Shown here: in pieces, positions 1 through 7,335 of the stretch
How the letters are laid out: every line of letters begins with the position of its first letter
Position numbering within the stretch: the first letter of the stretch is position 1
Assembly: GCA_005801395.1 (NCBI GenBank)
Contig: SYDV01000424.1
Location: forward strand, 1 to 11,013
DNA: 11,013 nucleotides
Source: Planctomycetia bacterium
GTDB taxonomy: Bacteria; Planctomycetota; UBA11346
Reading direction: 5' to 3'
Position numbers and translations under genes: made by a program
Notes under the pieces: generated by a model
The model's input: the letters and a program-made list of their open reading frames with translations, nothing else
What the model was told of the DNA's origin: nothing
Database searches by the model: none

Positions 1-1
1 T

Positions 2-187
2 CGATTAAGTACCTTAGCCGACGAACCAGATCACGATGAATTGTGTAAACGCGAACAGGTCTATTTCCTTGATGCGATAAATAAGAGCATTGATTTGACC
101 GCGCATTGGTCCGCCGCGCGTGATAGTTTAGCCATCGTTTTGGCCGCCGAACAATCCATTAAAACGGGTCAGGTCATAAGCTTGTAA
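2..187 (+). CDS. C-terminal end of a Gfo/Idh/MocA-family oxidoreductase (5' partial)
   Basis: The window opens inside a reading frame of 61 codons that ends with TAA at 185-187. The visible tail has the pattern seen at the C-terminus of Gfo/Idh/MocA NAD(P)-dependent sugar oxidoreductases: a REQVYFLDAI stretch, a short acidic/hydrophobic loop, and then a final helix with an AAEQSIKTGQ motif followed by a short strand (VISL). In this family these residues belong to the C-terminal substrate and oligomerisation domain. The Rossmann domain and catalytic residues lie outside the window. Such enzymes oxidise or reduce sugars, inositols or sugar derivatives in the cytoplasm. The next gene, a permease on the same strand 62 bp downstream, fits uptake of the substrate. 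The family call rests only on the short tail; the substrate is unknown. Confidence 0.75.
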   Translation, partial: RLSTLADEPDHDELCKREQVYFLDAINKSIDLTAHWSAARDSLAIVLAAEQSIKTGQVISL

Positions 188-210
188 GTAGTTTATCACT
201 CGGTGTTATT

Positions 211-238
211 TTCACGTTCGTGCTTTAGCTCATATAAT
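211..238 (+). promoter_or_regulatory. Candidate sigma-70-type promoter before the permease gene
   Basis: A perfect TATAAT lies at 233-238. It is preceded, after a 16-nt spacer, by TTCACG at 211-216, which matches four of six positions of the -35 consensus. Transcription would begin near 244-246, only a few bases before the ATG at 250/253, so the message would be almost leaderless. Either this is a real promoter giving a very short leader, or the TATAAT is chance in an AT-rich gap and the permease is read through from the oxidoreductase gene. Confidence 0.35.
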
Positions 239-241
239 TAT

Positions 242-248
242 GAGAGGT
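242..248 (+). promoter_or_regulatory. Ribosome binding site of the permease gene
   Basis: GAGAGGT at 242-248 is a purine-rich SD match. Two ATG codons follow in tandem at 250 and 253. Counting from the last G of GAGAGG (247), the spacing is 2 nt to the first ATG and 5 nt to the second, so the second ATG is the more comfortable start. The choice changes the protein by only one Met. Confidence 0.5.
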
Positions 249-249
249 C

Positions 250-1737
250 ATGATGGAACCAACTGCGCCGTTCATTCAATCCCGCTTGTCGGTGTTGTTT
301 TTTATCCAGTTTTTTATCTGGGGTGCGTGGTATCTGACCGGCTATCGCTACATGATTGCGCATGAGATGTCGCATAATGCCTTTTGGCTCTACACGGCGA
401 GTCCGCTTGGGGCGATCGTTGCCCCGTTCTTTTTAGGTTTGTGTGTTGATCGTTTCTTTAATGCGGAAAAAGTATTAGCTGCGTGTTTTATTCTTGGCGG
501 TGCCATTATGTGGTGTTTGCCGATAATTGGTGATATGGCAGGAACCCCGGTTATGCAGCTCAATCCAGAAGTGGGAGGGACAATTGCTTATTATTCGCTG
601 ACCATTTCTGGAATTACACTGGGCAAAAGCACCTGGTTTAACTTGGCTATTTTTGCCCATATGTTGTGTTTCATGCCCACATTGGCATTGACCGCAGCGT
701 TAGCATTTCGTCATTTACCACGCGGTAACGATGAATTCCCTTTGGTGCGTTTGTGGGGCACGATGGGATGGATTTTTGGCGGACTGGTATTGGCATTTGG
801 TTTTACTGGTACGGCAGCTGATGGCAGTGCTATTGAAGCTGGTGAAGGTCCCATTCAATTTCGTTTAGCGGCGAGCGCATGTTTGGTGGCGGGTCTATTT
901 TGTCTGACTTTACCCAAAACCCCGGCGCCGCGCAAAGGACAGCCATTCGCTTGGCGTGAATTATTCTTTGTCGATGCTTGGCGTGAATGGCGTAATCCAG
1001 CATTTGCGACGTACTTGATTTGTGCTTTTTTAGTCTGCATACCATTATCCGCGTATTATGCCTATCTCGCGAATCAGATGGGCGCGATGAATCTGAGTCA
1101 CGCGTCGGTATGGGGAAATGTTGGGACTTGGCTAGAAGCCGGCATGCTATTTTTAATGCCGTTTTTTATTCGTCGCCTTGGTATAAAACGCATGATTGCT
1201 ATCGGTATTTTCGCCTGGGTGGTACGTTATCTTTTGTTCACGTGGGCGGCAGCAGAAGGAAGTATTCCCGCGCCATTTTTAGCAGATGGGACAACGACCA
1301 ATCCAGATTATCCCGGAATGGTATTAGCGGGATTCCCTGTGCCTTTCATGCACGTAGGATTTTTATTATTCTTCTTTGGTGTCTTGCTCCACGGCATCAG
1401 TTATGATTTCTTCTTTGTTACCGGTCAAGTTTATGTTGATAAGGTCACGCCACCGGAAATTCGTGGCCAGGCCCAGGCGATGAATTTGTTTTTCACCTAT
1501 GGCCTTGGTCTTTATGTCGGCGCTATCGTTGCAGGCTACTTGGCCGGTTATGCTTTTACGGATGATAAAGGGCAGTCGGTTGTCCCTAGTTCGGTTCATT
1601 CGCTTCCCTATTGGTCGCATTTGTGGATTCCCTTGGCCATATTTGCCAGTGTCGTGCTGGTGGTCTTTTGGTTTATCTTTCATTACCAAGATAAACCATC
1701 GACGGCCAACGCTGAATCAAAATCGGTGTCGAATTAA
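250..1737 (+). CDS. MFS permease, nucleoside:H+ symporter (NupG/XapB-like) family
   Basis: A polytopic inner-membrane protein of 495 residues, slightly longer than the roughly 420 residues of E. coli NupG. The first helix (about residues 11-33, LFFIQFFIWGAWYLTGYRYM) matches the NupG-type opening. Around residues 380-410 there is a GxxxDFFFVTGQVYVDKVTPPEIRGQAQAM-like region, corresponding to the DFF...V.V.....P.IR..AQ.M signature of the nucleoside:H+ symporter family. Many further hydrophobic segments are compatible with 12 helices, and the C-terminal tail after about residue 480 is short, polar and cytoplasmic. Extra length lies in the loops at about 95-120, 185-200 and 333-360. In PVC bacteria such permeases often sit beside Gfo/Idh/MocA oxidoreductases and DUF1080 proteins, as here. 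The cargo may therefore be a sugar or sugar derivative rather than a nucleoside; this is inference from context. The start is ATG 250 or, equally likely, ATG 253. Confidence 0.85.
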   Translation: MMEPTAPFIQSRLSVLFFIQFFIWGAWYLTGYRYMIAHEMSHNAFWLYTASPLGAIVAPFFLGLCVDRFFNAEKVLAACFILGGAIMWCLPIIGDMAGTPVMQLNPEVGGTIAYYSLTISGITLGKSTWFNLAIFAHMLCFMPTLALTAALAFRHLPRGNDEFPLVRLWGTMGWIFGGLVLAFGFTGTAADGSAIEAGEGPIQFRLAASACLVAGLFCLTLPKTPAPRKGQPFAWRELFFVDAWREWRNPAFATYLICAFLVCIPLSAYYAYLANQMGAMNLSHASVWGNVGTWLEAGMLFLMPFFIRRLGIKRMIAIGIFAWVVRYLLFTWAAAEGSIPAPFLADGTTTNPDYPGMVLAGFPVPFMHVGFLLFFFGVLLHGISYDFFFVTGQVYVDKVTPPEIRGQAQAMNLFFTYGLGLYVGAIVAGYLAGYAFTDDKGQSVVPSSVHSLPYWSHLWIPLAIFASVVLVVFWFIFHYQDKPSTANAESKSVSN

Positions 1738-1743
1738 GTAAAA

Positions 1744-1758
1744 CCTCCTATGAGGAGG
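1744..1758 (+). repeat. Small perfect hairpin pairing an anti-SD-like and an SD-like sequence
   Basis: CCTCCT (1744-1749) and AGGAGG (1753-1758) form a 6-bp perfect stem with a 3-nt ATG loop, starting 6 nt after the permease stop codon. There is no T-run after it, so it is a poor intrinsic terminator. The 3' arm is a full SD sequence followed, 2 nt later, by ATG 1761, which opens a 37-codon frame (1761-1874) out of frame with the DUF1080 gene. It may be a message-stabilising or translation-masking hairpin, or chance. Confidence 0.5.
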
Positions 1759-1867
1759 CAATGTGCCAGTGTTTTCTTGAGACAAAAGCTAGTCCCTCTA
1801 ACTGGTTCTTGACCTTGGACCGCTCAATAAGGAAATTACATCCAGGAACAACCATCGCATTTCCTGT

Positions 1868-2671
1868 TTGTTAATCTCTGCTCTATCAGCGGTATCGCTG
1901 AGCGGCGCCTTCGCCGAAGAGACGGTCATTAAAAAAGAAATGCGTGACGAAAATGGTAAGCAGGTGGAGTACATGTTTATTAACGGTATAAAGGTTCACG
2001 AAACCGATCCTGCGAAACAACCTCAGCCGCTAATCGTTGAACCCAAACCCTATGACGCTGAGGCGGCGAAAGCTCCGGCTGATGCTATCGTGCTTTTTGA
2101 TGGCACGGAAGGCTCGCTAAAAAATTGGACCTCTGGTGGCGGTCAACCGACTAAATGGAAATTGATTGATGCGGCACTCGAATCGGTGAAGGGCGGCGGT
2201 TATGCCCAATCGAAAGATGAATTTGGTTCCTGTAAGCTGCACATTGAATTTGCCACACCCGCGGAGCCGAAAGGTGATGGACAGGGACGTGGGAATAGTG
2301 GCGTATTTCTTATGGGTGAATACGAAGTTCAGGTATTGGACTCTTTTGGCAATACCACCTATCCCGATGGTCAGTGCGGAGCGTTATATGGACGTTCAAA
2401 ACCACTGGTGAATGCTTCACGCAAGCCTGGTGAATGGCAGACCTACGATATTACTTTTCATCGTCCGATGTTTGACGAAATGGGTAAGGTAACTCGCAAG
2501 GCGAAGTTTCATGTCATTCATAATGGTTGGGTTATTCAGGATAATGTTGAACTGACCGGTGGAACAGGGTGGCGTGGAGCTCATTCGGTGTCTGATTATA
2601 AGAAACATGGCGACACCGGTCCGCTTAAAATGCAAGATCACGGGAATCCGGTGCGCTTTAGAAATGTGTGA
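1868..2671 (+). CDS. Secreted DUF1080 protein (3-keto-disaccharide hydrolase-like, PF06439)
   Basis: A 267-residue frame from TTG 1868 to TGA 2671. The N-terminus is a hydrophobic signal segment ending in an AxA-type site (SGAFA/EE), so the protein is exported. After a linker that includes the family-typical PKPYDAEAAKAPADAIVLFDGT stretch (about residues 60-80), the DUF1080 jelly-roll/LamG-like domain fills residues 72-267. Landmarks are GNSGVFLMGEYEVQVLDS (142-159), CGALYG (170-175), the GEWQTYDITFHRP region (188-200) and DHGNPVRFRN (257-266). Characterised members hydrolyse 3-keto-glycosides; whether this one does is inferred. The start is unresolved: TTG 1868 lacks an SD and leaves no positive n-region, while the frame stays open back to 1802 and encodes a basic TSRNNHR stretch just before the hydrophobic core, yet contains no ATG or GTG there. 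The 3' end stops one residue before the usual conserved Trp. Confidence 0.88.
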   Translation: MLISALSAVSLSGAFAEETVIKKEMRDENGKQVEYMFINGIKVHETDPAKQPQPLIVEPKPYDAEAAKAPADAIVLFDGTEGSLKNWTSGGGQPTKWKLIDAALESVKGGGYAQSKDEFGSCKLHIEFATPAEPKGDGQGRGNSGVFLMGEYEVQVLDSFGNTTYPDGQCGALYGRSKPLVNASRKPGEWQTYDITFHRPMFDEMGKVTRKAKFHVIHNGWVIQDNVELTGGTGWRGAHSVSDYKKHGDTGPLKMQDHGNPVRFRNV

Positions 2672-2695
2672 ATCCAAAAAATCGCGGACTGATCA

Positions 2696-2745
2696 CAGCC
2701 CAGCCGAGCCGGAACCAAAGGTTCATTATCGACTCGGCTAGGCTG
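2696..2745 (+). terminator. Nested hairpin, probable intrinsic terminator of the DUF1080 gene
   Basis: The arms at 2696-2708 and 2733-2745 (CAGCCCAGCCGAG / CTCGGCTAGGCTG) pair over 13 positions with a single C-A mismatch. Inside the 24-nt loop, GAACC (2712-2716) and GGTTC (2720-2724) form a second hairpin with an AAA loop. On the + strand the stem is followed by a T-rich, not pure, tract (TTTGCTGTTGTTG). It sits 24 nt after the TGA of the + strand gene and between two convergent units, where a terminator is expected. For the - strand a run of six T lies about 12 nt past the stem, so it could serve both directions. Confidence 0.65.
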
Positions 2746-2892
2746 TTTGCTGTTGTTGCGGGGCTGTCGCCCCATGCCTCGTTACACTATGGCGCGAAAT
2801 CGAAATCATAGGACAGCAGGAAGATTTCCCGTAATAGTGTCACAGACGATGCTGACGGTTTGGTATCGCTTAAGCCGATTTTCGGATTTTGC
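2746..2892. other. Convergent intergenic gap
   Basis: No gene is supported here; reading frames across it show no family resemblance. It contains a 5-bp GGGGC/GCCCC hairpin with a TGTC loop (2760-2773) and a tiny CCGA/TCGG stem with a TTT loop (2875-2885) followed on the + strand by ATTTT. Neither looks like a strong terminator for the - strand DUF1552 gene, which may instead use the large stem at 2696-2745. Confidence 0.5.
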
Positions 2893-4227
2893 TCAGGCTA
2901 AAATGTCGCTTAAAGCCCCCGTACTGTCAGCAAATTTTTCCGTGGGGGCACCGAGTTGGTTTAATAGGGTGACAAACAGGTTAGACATGGGAATTTTCTC
3001 ATCAAATTTAAGGAATTGACCGCCTTTTAAACCAAGCTTTTGACCGCCAGCGATTACGGTAGGGTAATTTCGTGCATTGTGGGTATTGCTGTTGGAGCTA
3101 CCATACATGGCCATGGTGGAATTCAGGATGGAACCATTTTCGTCAGTTATTTTACTGAGCTTTTCAACGAAATAGGCAAATTGTTCGATAAGAAATTGAT
3201 CATAAATACCTTGGCGCTCGAAATGCCCTTGATCTCCATCATGTGACAAACCATGGTGGCCTTTAAATTTAAATGTGATCACTGGGAATTTATCTCCGAA
3301 TCCCATACCGTCTTCACGGGCAAGCATATAGGAAACGATTCGGGTAATGTCGGTGTCGAAGGCCAGCGCAATCAAGTCGTACATAGTACGAATATATTCT
3401 TTCGGCGCCGTTTGTTTGATGTCTAATTGAAGGTGATCTGCTTTAAATTCTTTCATCGGGACATCGAGCCAGGATTCTGTGCGCTTAATATTTTCTTCAA
3501 TTTCATTGACCGAAGTCAGGTATTCATCCATTTTCATCAGATCTTGTTTACCCAACTGACGATTGAGATCTTTGGCATTTGCCATGATCATATCGACGAC
3601 TTTTTTCCCTTGTTGTAATTGTACTTTCCGCGCTGTTTTTGATGCCCCATTGTTGGCGCTGAAGTAGCGCTCAAAAATTTCTCGTGGATTACATTCTGCT
3701 GGCATGGCGCTGCCATTTGCATTGAAAGAACAGGTTGAGACACGCGATTTAAAGCCAACGCCTCCGTCACAAGAGAGAGCTAGTGATGAGAATCGTGTTT
3801 GCTCGCCATATTTAGCGGCCGCTGCTTGATCAATCGAGATGCTATTTTTATAGGTTGAGCCACCAATATTGCCGCCAGTTAGCCAGGTGTCGACTGCAGC
3901 ATGTCCCAGCAGGTCTCGACTGTGTGGATGGGAAAGTCCGCCGATATAGAGCAAATTCTGGTGAAAAGGCTTCAATGGTTCCTGAACTTTGGTGTAGGAA
4001 AAATTGACGCCCTCACCATGTGGAAACCACAGCCAGTCTTTAAAATCAGGATCTTTTTCACCGGGCATGCTGACACCATTTGGGGTATAAATAAAAGCAC
4101 AGCGTTTTTTATTGGCTGGATTTTTCGCGACGTCTTTGCCCATACATTCCAGATACGGTAAGGCGCAGGTAAGTCCGATACCTTGAAGGAAAGCCCTGCG
4201 ATTTAAATGCCACGGTTTATGCGCCAG
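2893..4227 (-). CDS. DUF1552 (PF07586) protein with Tat signal, CTG start
   Basis: With a CTG start at 4227 the protein has 444 residues, the usual DUF1552 size. The N-terminus carries a twin-arginine signal (LNRRAFLQGIGL, residues 8-19, followed by a hydrophobic stretch ending near ALPYLECMG), typical of the family. Downstream, CAFIYTPNGVSMP, the GGLSHPH...HAAVDTWLTG region and the C-terminal DSTGALSDIL tail fit DUF1552 end to end. ATG 4143 would remove the whole signal. CTG is the only workable start between the in-frame TAG at 4243-4245 and the Tat motif, and AGGAG lies 8 nt before it. The biochemical role of DUF1552 is not established; in PVC genomes it is normally encoded beside a PSCyt/PSD cytochrome, as here, which suggests a shared extracytoplasmic function. 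It is probably translationally coupled to the upstream gene. The stop is TGA. Confidence 0.9.
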   Translation of the reverse strand: MAHKPWHLNRRAFLQGIGLTCALPYLECMGKDVAKNPANKKRCAFIYTPNGVSMPGEKDPDFKDWLWFPHGEGVNFSYTKVQEPLKPFHQNLLYIGGLSHPHSRDLLGHAAVDTWLTGGNIGGSTYKNSISIDQAAAAKYGEQTRFSSLALSCDGGVGFKSRVSTCSFNANGSAMPAECNPREIFERYFSANNGASKTARKVQLQQGKKVVDMIMANAKDLNRQLGKQDLMKMDEYLTSVNEIEENIKRTESWLDVPMKEFKADHLQLDIKQTAPKEYIRTMYDLIALAFDTDITRIVSYMLAREDGMGFGDKFPVITFKFKGHHGLSHDGDQGHFERQGIYDQFLIEQFAYFVEKLSKITDENGSILNSTMAMYGSSNSNTHNARNYPTVIAGGQKLGLKGGQFLKFDEKIPMSNLFVTLLNQLGAPTEKFADSTGALSDILA

Positions 4228-4235
4228 TGTAAATA

Positions 4236-4240
4236 CTCCT
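4236..4240 (-). promoter_or_regulatory. Ribosome binding site that decides the CTG start of the DUF1552 gene
   Basis: Read on the - strand, AGGAG at 4240-4236 is a strong SD sequence, 8 nt from CTG 4227-4225. It lies within the 15-nt gap after the TAG stop of the cytochrome gene. No ATG, GTG or TTG occurs in frame at a useful distance, so this site supports initiation at CTG. Confidence 0.75.
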
Positions 4241-4242
4241 AT

Positions 4243-7200
4243 CTAGCGTTCTGTGAATAGTGAACTGGTGACAATGCCTTCAATGACGGCTTGAATTTTA
4301 TATTCTTCATTTTTGGCCTTAAGCATGATGGCCTGAATTTGTGTTTCGTCGGTAAAATTTAACGACCTACCAAGTGCATAGGACAAGATGTGTTTAACCA
4401 CGCTGCGAGTAATATTTTCACGTTCATGTTCCAGCATGAACGCTTTTAAACCCCTGATGCCGTCGATGTTTGTTCCACTGGGTAAGGTGGACTTCATATC
4501 GCCGGGCATAATGCCGCCTTTGGTTATGATTTTTGACCGCTGTAGGCCGACGGCGTCATAACCTTCAAAGGCAACTCCCCAGGGGTCAATTTTCGCATGG
4601 CAATCATTGCAGGCTTCATGATTGCGATGTTTTTCAAGTTGTTGTTTGTTGGTTAATTTAGCAAAATCGGGATTTGATTCATCAAGCATAGGTACATTCG
4701 GCGGTGGTTCAGGAGGGGGATTGTCGAGTATTTTTCTAATTAACCAGACGCCGCGTTTAATAGGGTGTGAATCGTTACCGGATGAGTGCCCGGTAAGGAA
4801 ACTGCCTTGGGACAATAGGCCGCCGCGGTTGACCGAACGCGGGACAGCAACTTTCCTGAATTCACTGCCAAAAACATTTGGTATGCCGTAAAAATGCGCC
4901 AAGTTCTGATTGACCAGCACAAAATCAGAATCGATGAAATTCATTAGACTTAGGTTTTTGGACAACACCTCATGGAAAAAATAGTGAGTTTCATTGGCCA
5001 TGTCTTCTTTAATAAAACGCGTGTACTGGGGATACATGTTGATATTGATACCGATATTTTCTAGGCGGCGCATATCGAGCCATTGATAAGTAAAGGCTTT
5101 ACTAAAATTGAAAGCTTTGGGATCTTGCACCATTCTTTGAGCTTCAGTAGCAAGATTCTTTTTTAAATTGCCGGTATGAGCTAGTTGTGAAAGCCGTGCG
5201 TCTGGCATGCTGTCCCAAAGAAAGTACGAAAGTCTTGAGGCGAGCTGAAATTCAGTGAGTGATTTGTTATCGTTTATCGGTTCGGCAAGATAGAGAAAAT
5301 CACGGGAGCATAAAATGATCACGAGTAACTCTTTGATGCCCTCCTCAAAAGTTGAGTAGTCTTTCTTGTTCTCCTTCCAGAATGTGATTAATTTTTCAAT
5401 TTCAGAGGTCGTGGGCGTTCTGCGAAATGCCTTAGCAACAAAGCGAGTAATAATTTCTCGCGTGTAGAGCTCTTGGTTTTCTTTGTTTTTAGAGGTAATG
5501 AAAATATCGGTATGACTTTTGGGCGGCCATGTTTCGTAGTAAGGTCCTTCGAATTCAATTGATTTAATCAATACCGGAGATCCGACTTCGTTCTTGCTGG
5601 TAACAAAAGTGTCATTCCACAGCCCTAATACCGCCATGTTGGACATGAAGTCAGTGTCATTGAGATCGATGGTTGGTAGCGGAATATCTTCCAATCGACC
5701 TTTAAATGTCAGCGTCTGCGTTTCGCCGAATTGGGCCGACACTTTTTGCGGTTTATCGAAAGTGGCGTATTCCATGCCATCATCAGTTCTATTTCCAGCA
5801 AACGTCCGTAAGTACGGCGCTGAAGTAGTGCTGGCCGTCTTGGGTGTTTTTTGAACGAGTAGTGATCGGCCTGGTTTAACCGGGGTTAAAATAAAAGCGT
5901 GAATATGTGGAATGCTCGCGCCCTGACTATCAAAACTAAGTGTTTGCTTGCCTTTTTTAAGCTCAAATTCGCCATTGCTTTTCAGTTGTAAATCCTGCCA
6001 GCTAGTGGTTGTACTACCTAACGTTCGCTGAATGAGTAGATCGCCAATTTTTATATCGAGCGGACGTTCTTCGCTGGCGGCATAGACGGCGTCGAATTGG
6101 TAAAGACCACTTTGTGGAAGATCGATATCATAACTGGCAACCGGTTGTCCTTGAACATAACGTGGATTGCTCCGGTTAAGGACTTCATGCGTAGTTGGAT
6201 TTTGTCCCAAAATAATCACCGCATGCTTTGGTGCTGTGACGGTGGTCGTTTTTGCGTCAAATTGGGCGGCTGTTGGAGTCGGCGCATCCTCTTCAATTTC
6301 GGAAGATTGAGAGGCCACTACGTTCATGATAAAATCACCACGTTTGGGAAAATCTCTCATAATAATCGTCAAATTGGGTGATGGGCCATGCCAAAGACTT
6401 GCGCCCTGCTCTCGATGCGGCACTGAAGATAACAGAACGAGTCCATCTTTCGTAACTTGAAAGCGATTTTTATCAGACCCACGCATATCAAGGAAGAAGC
6501 TTTCGTTCAGGCGTTTATCTATTTCAGTGTCTTTATATTGGGTCAAATCGGTGAAGGGCTGAAAATGATGCGTAATAGTTTTGAAGCCTTTGTTAGTCGC
6601 TTCAAGTTCTTGAATCTTATAGTCGGGGAATGGAATAGGCACCGATACATAGCCAAGCCCTCTAGAGCCTTTTCTGGGGCTAATACCGCTACCAATATCG
6701 ATTTTAAATTTATAGACTTCGGGAGGTTCATTGCCAACAATTGCTTGATCTACGGCCATGCGGGCAATTTTTAAATAATATTCCATTTGCAGCCTAGACA
6801 TGGAAAGTGCTTCACCATTATTTTGAAACCCTTCATGTGACTGACCATCGCCTGGAAGCTCTTTGCCAAAATTGATTTTAATTCCGAGCAAATCTTGGAG
6901 TGTATTGGTGTACTGCTGCTTATTTAAGCGGCGAATAACGGTCGTTATGTTCCCGCGTTTTAATTCGGCGGCACGCTTTAATTCAACGGTTAGCCATTCA
7001 ATGATCCTTTTTCGCTCTTCGGCGCTGGGTTGTTTTTTGTCTTCTGGTGGCATTTCGCCAAGATTCATGACGCCCAACATACCGAACCATTTTTCTGCAT
7101 GTGGTCCATTGACCATGTCCGGATTGAGATCAGTTATTTTAATACCGCCCTTCACCTTTTCAGTTCCGTGACAGCTCACGCAATAGGTATCAAAAATCGG

Positions 7201-7335
7201 CATGATGTCTTTTTTGAAGTCATAACTCGAACGTGCTGGAGACTGTGCGTCCTCCTTGATGTCGCCCCCCAGCAAAAATATGAACGCTGGCGCCGAACAG
7301 CAGAGCATGAGTGCTAAGACAAAGGATTGAAACAT
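4243..7335 (-). CDS. Exported diheme cytochrome c of PSCyt1-PSD3-PSD5-PSD4-PSCyt3-PSD2 architecture
   Basis: A 1030-residue protein starting with a hydrophobic export signal (residues 1-23). Domains in order: PSCyt1, about 46-115, with heme c motif CVSCH (52-56) and a probable distal Met in GEMPP (95); PSD3/DUF1587, about 131-195 (VIRRLNKQQYTNTLQDLLG); a long middle section whose 395-487 part reads as a CBM6/35-like beta-sandwich (LYQFDAVYAA...SWQDLQL); PSD5/DUF1595, about 625-685; PSD4/DUF1592, about 690-818 (FQLASRLSYFLWDSMPD); PSCyt3/DUF1588, about 836-935, with second heme motif CNDCH (909-913); and PSD2/DUF1585, about 950-1025. Both CxxCH sites require periplasmic heme attachment. The family is widespread in PVC bacteria without a settled reaction; an electron-transfer or oxidative role on carbohydrates is inferred. 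The ATG has GGAG 7 nt upstream. The stop is TAG and the DUF1552 gene follows at once. Confidence 0.9.
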   Translation of the reverse strand: MFQSFVLALMLCCSAPAFIFLLGGDIKEDAQSPARSSYDFKKDIMPIFDTYCVSCHGTEKVKGGIKITDLNPDMVNGPHAEKWFGMLGVMNLGEMPPEDKKQPSAEERKRIIEWLTVELKRAAELKRGNITTVIRRLNKQQYTNTLQDLLGIKINFGKELPGDGQSHEGFQNNGEALSMSRLQMEYYLKIARMAVDQAIVGNEPPEVYKFKIDIGSGISPRKGSRGLGYVSVPIPFPDYKIQELEATNKGFKTITHHFQPFTDLTQYKDTEIDKRLNESFFLDMRGSDKNRFQVTKDGLVLLSSVPHREQGASLWHGPSPNLTIIMRDFPKRGDFIMNVVASQSSEIEEDAPTPTAAQFDAKTTTVTAPKHAVIILGQNPTTHEVLNRSNPRYVQGQPVASYDIDLPQSGLYQFDAVYAASEERPLDIKIGDLLIQRTLGSTTTSWQDLQLKSNGEFELKKGKQTLSFDSQGASIPHIHAFILTPVKPGRSLLVQKTPKTASTTSAPYLRTFAGNRTDDGMEYATFDKPQKVSAQFGETQTLTFKGRLEDIPLPTIDLNDTDFMSNMAVLGLWNDTFVTSKNEVGSPVLIKSIEFEGPYYETWPPKSHTDIFITSKNKENQELYTREIITRFVAKAFRRTPTTSEIEKLITFWKENKKDYSTFEEGIKELLVIILCSRDFLYLAEPINDNKSLTEFQLASRLSYFLWDSMPDARLSQLAHTGNLKKNLATEAQRMVQDPKAFNFSKAFTYQWLDMRRLENIGININMYPQYTRFIKEDMANETHYFFHEVLSKNLSLMNFIDSDFVLVNQNLAHFYGIPNVFGSEFRKVAVPRSVNRGGLLSQGSFLTGHSSGNDSHPIKRGVWLIRKILDNPPPEPPPNVPMLDESNPDFAKLTNKQQLEKHRNHEACNDCHAKIDPWGVAFEGYDAVGLQRSKIITKGGIMPGDMKSTLPSGTNIDGIRGLKAFMLEHERENITRSVVKHILSYALGRSLNFTDETQIQAIMLKAKNEEYKIQAVIEGIVTSSLFTER

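Noticed and set aside
1020..1406. 128-codon + strand frame inside the permease gene
   Set aside because: Out-of-frame shadow of a gene with strong family identity; no start context and no domain.
1761..1874. 37-codon frame after the SD-like hairpin as a real small gene
   Set aside because: No recognisable product, no signal or TM segment, and only 2 nt between SD and ATG; kept as an observation, not annotated as a CDS.
2669..2671. Genome-wide recoding of TGA to Trp
   Set aside because: The DUF1552 gene ends on TGA at its expected family C-terminus and Trp is encoded by TGG throughout, so a local mutation, readthrough or sequence error is more likely.
2760..2773. GGGGC-TGTC-GCCCC hairpin as terminator of the DUF1552 gene
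   Set aside because: Only 5 bp and followed on the - strand by a mixed A/C/G sequence without a T-run.
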